This document shows, piece by piece, positions 48,801 to 54,800 of a DNA stretch of 64,000 nucleotides. Where the stretch lies: the NCBI GenBank assembly GCA_029204225.1, contig CM055100.1, forward strand, positions 7,640,713 through 7,704,712. The letters run 5' to 3'. This DNA comes from Diphasiastrum complanatum (taxonomy: Eukaryota; Streptophyta; Lycopodiopsida; Lycopodiales; Lycopodiaceae). The notes beneath the pieces were generated by a model, which did not search any database, was not told where the DNA came from, and was given only the letters and a program-made list of their open reading frames with translations. Each line of letters starts with the position of its first letter. Positions within the stretch are counted from its first letter, which is position 1. The position numbers and the translations under genes are program-made.

Positions 48801-51800
48801 AGGGCGGCACCATACTGGCGGTACAATCCACCATACGGTTCACAAAGATTTTAATGGTGAACCGTACTAATTAATTAATTGATTAATTAATTAGTTAATT
48901 GATTTTTAGTTCCCACCCCCAAAAATAGCCCAAAAAAATGCCAAAAGAAGGCCAAAACAGCAAAAATGAACCAGACTGAGGGCCCATCATAACTGTGTAA
49001 ATCAAGTACTACAAGCAAAACATAAAAGAATAGTCATAGCTAGCCGAATCATGAAGTAGAGGGAACATCTACAATGACATCTGTAGTAGAGGAGAGAACT
49101 AAAGCCATGAGGGCTCGAGCCTGCTCTGCCAATAATGGTGTATGATAAAAGACATCAATAGGCTCCCAAGTGGCCTCCTCAAGAGGACGACCATCCCACT
49201 GTACTAAAAACTGAACCTGCCTGCGACGTCGACTATACTAAAGGCGAACCTAATGGATGGCAGCTGGCAAAAAAGGGAACAACTCTGGCTCTGCAGGAAA
49301 TGTAAGATCGCGAGGAGGATAGGTCGCAACAGGGATCGCTGAGCGTAGTAGAGAAAAGGGCGGACATTGGTAGCACGATGGGCTCTGTATTGGTAATTTA
49401 ACGATGAAAGGGGGGGGGGGGGGTGTGTGTGTTTAAAATCTTGATTTTTAAACTGTTTTAAGGTGATGACAAGGTGCTGGTATGATCTTTCAGAGAAGGC
49501 TTTCAGACTTATCTAGACATAAGGTAGACATCTGTGAGTGTAAAGGGATTTAAAGTGCATTTGAAATGCGAACTCCTTATCCCCTTTCAGGTCTAATTAT
49601 CTAGGCATTACATTTTAGTATGTAATTAGCAACACTCTCCACAGACGTAGGTGCCTCTGAGCACTTTGTTGATTATGAAGATGTTTTGAGGCTCGTTCGA
49701 GGTGCTCATCAGTTGCAATCTCTCTCATACAGGTCTAGTGTGACATATGGCTTAAATGTTGGTGTGCTGCACTACCAAATGTCATACGTGGATGTTCTTA
49801 AAGTTATAAAGATGTATGCTCTTCCAGTAAATTTGCAGGAGGCCATTGGTACAACAATAGGTTGTCCTTGGTTAATCTGAACCATATCTGTTGTTTCCAA
49901 GATCCAAAGGTGGCTCAGTTGGTTAGCTTGGCATCCAAAGTTTCTTTAGTCCCAGGTTCCAAGTCCCCCTTGGAAACCAAGATGTATATCTGCTATTTTC
50001 AAACTCATTACCGAGCTATGACATCATAGGGGACAATCAGTATCTAAACTGTTCTTGGCTTCACCATAGTTATCCATGCACTCGTCTGATGTAAGTACTG
50101 TCAATTTGTTGGAAACATTCTTCAATCTTGTTGTGCTATGCACAAAGCAACACAATTGCCAGCTTATTTTGGACTCTCATCCAGTAACTTTGGCTGTGTA
50201 GATCATGAGCATGTGACTGTCAAGTTTTCTTATAGATTAGATTTTGTTAAGAGAATAATTTTTTTTTCCAGAGTTTTTGGCCCAATCGATTCAACAGATC
50301 AAAATATTAAAAATAATACTGGGATAAATTAAGGTTATCTTTGTTATGGGATCTCTACATCTTTTATCAGAAACATAGTTCCCCACTTGCTTGGAAGGTT
50401 TATGTTGGTATTGGAAATAATTTCGTTGTTCTTGATGTAGAGTTTTTGTTTCTCTTGATTTTGTCCTGGTATTTTTTGATTCAATGCTTATAACCACATG
50501 TACTCAGTGTTGAAAATCTTGACAGGTTGTGGATGAGTGGTTAAATTGCCAACAGGCATGGCTATACCTTGAGCCTATTTTTACTTCCGAGGACATAATG
50601 CAACAACTGCCCATAGAAGGCCGCAGATTCAAAACAGTTGATACATCTTGGAGGAGGATAATGGATAAACTGATGAAGAATTCTGAAGCATTAGTAGTAG
50701 GTACTGATGAGGAGCTACTAAAGAATCTGAAGGAGGCTAATAAGGAGCTGGACATGGTTCAGAAGGGTCTGAGTGAGTACCTTGAAACAAAACGCCTTGC
50801 GTTTCCAAGGTTAGCTTGTAAAAAGAGTCAATATTTGTGGAGCTAAATTTTTGTAGCTTTCTCCATGTAAAGCAATGCAACGTGGCAAACCTACACATTC
50901 AGCCCTCTTAAGCATAGTAGTTAGATGTTATCCTATCACATTTTGCTCCATATTTATGCTTGTGTACAGGTTCTATTTTCTCTCAAATGACGAATTGTTG
51001 GAGATCTTGGCTGAAACCAAGGATCCGTTGAGGGTCCAACCATTTTGCAAAAAAATCTTTGAAGGTATTAACTGTCTCGAGTTTCAATCAAATCTTGAAA
51101 TCAGCGCTATGCTCAGTGAAGAGGGTGAGAAGGTCGATTTTATAAATCGATTCAATCCTAAGGATGCTTGTGGAGCTGTGGAGAAATGGCTTCTAGAGGT
51201 GATGCAAAACATTTCATATGATTTTCTCCTGTAATGTTACCTATACTGGGAGTCAAGCTAAGTGGTTGCAATTGTATCTGTTTTGCAGGATGTGTAAGTT
51301 TTCTCTGCTCTGCAGATCTTACTCAAAGTCCAACTTATAGAGTAATTCAAATGAAATTATCTCAATTTCTTCGAGTTGTTTAATGATTGCCCAGTATCTG
51401 GTTTAACTTCTAGAGACCAGAACTCTTGAAGTGCGATTTATTGGTCATAACTCTGGCTATGCTTAGTAGCTGAAAGCTCTTAGACTAAAAGATTTCATTG
51501 AAAGGCACTACTAGTTTCCTCGTTCTACAAATTTTGATCTAGGCAAGCTTGTTACTAGACAAGCTTTTATATTTTCTCACCTGAAAAATAATCGTTTTTA
51601 GAAGATAATTCGTATAAGATGAGCTATACTGTGATATAGTTCACATTTAACAATGCATTCAAGGAGCATTAGCTTAAAGAATTGTAAGTTCTTTTCCTGA
51701 ATACAGCTACATTGCTTTGTGGATGGGTGTATTCCATTATCACATAAAATTCTGTAATGCACACTTGGCTCGTTTGAAGTGCTGGGACCTGCAGATTCTA

Positions 51801-54800
51801 TTAACTAACATCAGAGTAGAGATCAGAGGGTAATTTTTCTTGTAAAGTCTGTGTTTGAGTTTTCAAAGGTGTTTTTGACTAAATATAATTGTTTCAACCT
51901 GGAATACAAATAAGCAAATAAGAAAAATAGCACTTTGCATCCCTGGTGTTGACCTCATTACTCAATGGTTTTCAGCAATCAAGACATCTTGTACGAATGA
52001 ACACTCTGGAGCCGAGATGAAGATGTTTCCATAAATTTTTTTTATATGCTGAATCTCTCTCTCTTTCTCTCATAAGCAACAAGATTGAGACCAACAAGAT
52101 GCAATAAGTAAGTTACAATATCTCTGATCAGTGCAATTCATATCTTCATCTGGTCTGTTTGCAGGTGGAAGATGCAATGAGGGAGAGTCTTAAACATGTT
52201 ATTCGTCAGGCTTATGAAGCTTATGCTCAACAAGATAGAGTCGATTGGGTCTTGACTTGGCCAGGTCAAGTTGTTTTGTGTGCTTCTCAGATGTTTTGGA
52301 CAGAAGAAGTGGCTGAAAGCATAAGAAAAGGTACTTTACAAGTATACGAGCAGAAGTGCACCCAGCAGCTTCAAGCAATAGTTAACAAGGTATCTTAATA
52401 TAAGCAGTAAAAACAACCTGAAACAAGAATTCAGCCAGTTTAGATTTTTAGGAATAGCTGAAATTAATCTGATCATGAAGCCTCAATCTTGGAGGTTTCA
52501 TGACTCCAATCCAAGTGCTGCTGGAGAAACATAATGCCGCAAATAATCTTCTAGTACACAATTAATGACCTTTGATTGGCCATTAGTAGATGGTGTTATA
52601 GATTGAAAATAGAGATAGCTAGGATCTTTAAATCAAGGTTTACCAACCTAGGAATCCTTGATGGTCTTCTACAACTCAAAATAGCTCAAAACTAACAACA
52701 TGCAAGCAAATATAACAACATGCAAGCAATCTGAAAAATTCTGGAGACATGCATGGACTAGTACTTGCACATGCAATAGTAAATTGCTAGCAAATGGTGA
52801 ATTTGTTGACATGCAATGAATTAATCAGCCTTATGTAGCAATTGGATCTTCCCGGCTATGGTGGAGCAGAAAAATTACATTTTACTCACAAAAGAACTTG
52901 CTACATGATCTAGAATGATGGTGGATGCTATAGAAAGCATTCTAGCATCAAAAATTGATGTACATGGCTTCCAAGTGTCAGTGAGCATGTGAGCGGCTAT
53001 CATCCTCGGCGTTGTCATAATCCTCATCCTCAGGCACTAAATCACACGATCTATGCATGGGTTTTCATATTCTCTCTTCATGCAATGATTCTTGGCATGA
53101 TTTGCCTTGGTCCACAAGTTTCCATGCTAGGAAATGTGCACCCCACTTCAATATGAAAATTGATAAAGTTCCAACATATAGTTGGTAGCATGTGAAAGTA
53201 ACCCATTGGTTGTAATAGTGCTTCAAGTAGGAATAAGGTGAGCTTGTTCTGAGAACCTATCAAAAACCACCACCATGCAAGAGTCATGACCACATTTGGT
53301 GCGAGAAAGGCCAATGATAAAGTCCATGGAGATATCAGTCCACTAGTGATTAGGGATGGGCCAATGTTGGAGGAAACCGAAAGACTTTGCGTGTGAGTAT
53401 TTAATTGTAGGCATAGAAAGTACACTGATGGATAAGATTATGAACCTCAACTTTTATAAAGGGCTAGTAGAAATGGTCTTTAAGGCGACAATTGGGCTTT
53501 TGAAACCATAGTGACCCCTAACAAGGGATGAATGAAAATCTAAGAGAAGTTGAGGACGGATGTCAAGAGTGCTAGGGATGTAAGGGACTCATGATGGAAT
53601 AAGCCACGGTGAACAACATAATAGACTTGACAACCAGTATGGCGTGAGAGAGCTCCTAAACCATCAGAACAACATATGTTTCAACAATACATTATGATTG
53701 CAATCAAGAAAGCAAAGGACGAATGGTAGTAATTGAATGTTTCAACGAGTCAAAGCAAGACATTAAACAAAAGGTGTATCTGTTCCTTGTCTCTAGAGCT
53801 CATGGCACATGCTCCTAGTCTCTAGAGCTCATGAGTCATAACCGCCTAGTCCTCGTCACCCTCAGGAGAATCTCTTGTACAATGGGAGCCTCTGAATCCT
53901 CGTGATCATCACTCTCCTCATCTGAGTTAGAGGACTCTGTATCACCCTCCTCTGTGTAACTGCCTGGACTCTTCGGAGTCTCCCCTAAATCATCATCACT
54001 AGGCTACTCAACTTCAGCTATTGCATGAGACCGTCGAGGAGGACGAGAGCCTGAAGCCTCTCCCTGCTACGTCCTGATCTTACGTGAAGTTCCTTGAGTG
54101 GAAGCTCCTCGCCTATCCAATGTGGCACTTGTGTGCAAGGACCGCCTGTGTAAGTGACATTGCAATATCTGCAAGTCCACCTCTTTGTACCTGTTTTGCC
54201 ATATCCTGCAACAATCGTCACGTGTTCCCGTGCGGGATCTCTTGCCTTCACCATGATGATTGATCCCAAATTCCAATCTCCAAATGTCTACTCTATATGT
54301 ATTATGTATATCCTAAACCCTAGCTTCTAAGCCCTAAGTTCTAATTCCTAAGTTCTAAGTTCTACCCTAGACTCCTACTTTTACTATCTAACCCTAAACC
54401 GTAAACCAAACCACCTCTCCTTACTATCTAAGTTCTAGCCCTAAGACGCATTTTTCAAGTTGTAAAAATCTACAAAAAAGTCTATCCTAACTAACTTCTA
54501 ACTTCTAACTAACATCTAACTTCTAACTAACATCTAGCTTAAAAGTTCAAAGTTCTAAAACTTCTAACACTAGTAACTAACCTCTAAACTCTGACTAGAA
54601 ACTAACTTTTTACTCTCTCCATCTTTTTTCACCTATTCATTTTTGTCTCCGAACTAACCCTAGAAAGCGGCAAAGAGAATGCTCAAGGAGACTAAAGAGA
54701 GAGATCAATGTCATCCGCTATGGATGAAAGACTCTGACAGCTCTATATATACTATCTAGAGGCCCTTAGTGGAACCTTCTAGAGATTAGGGCAACTTAGG

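Noticed and set aside
48412-48874. Overlapping frames of 127-193 codons near 48.3-48.9 kb
   Set aside because: Low-complexity repeats (CTCACTGGCT), poly-T and a TA tract produce the open frames; no protein motif.
49410-49432. G14 plus (TG)n as a possible regulatory or quadruplex element
   Set aside because: A simple repeat in an intron; nothing else supports function.
54360-54420. CCCTAAACC-like strings suggesting interstitial telomere repeats
   Set aside because: Only isolated near-matches inside an irregular CTAA-rich tract, with no tandem array.
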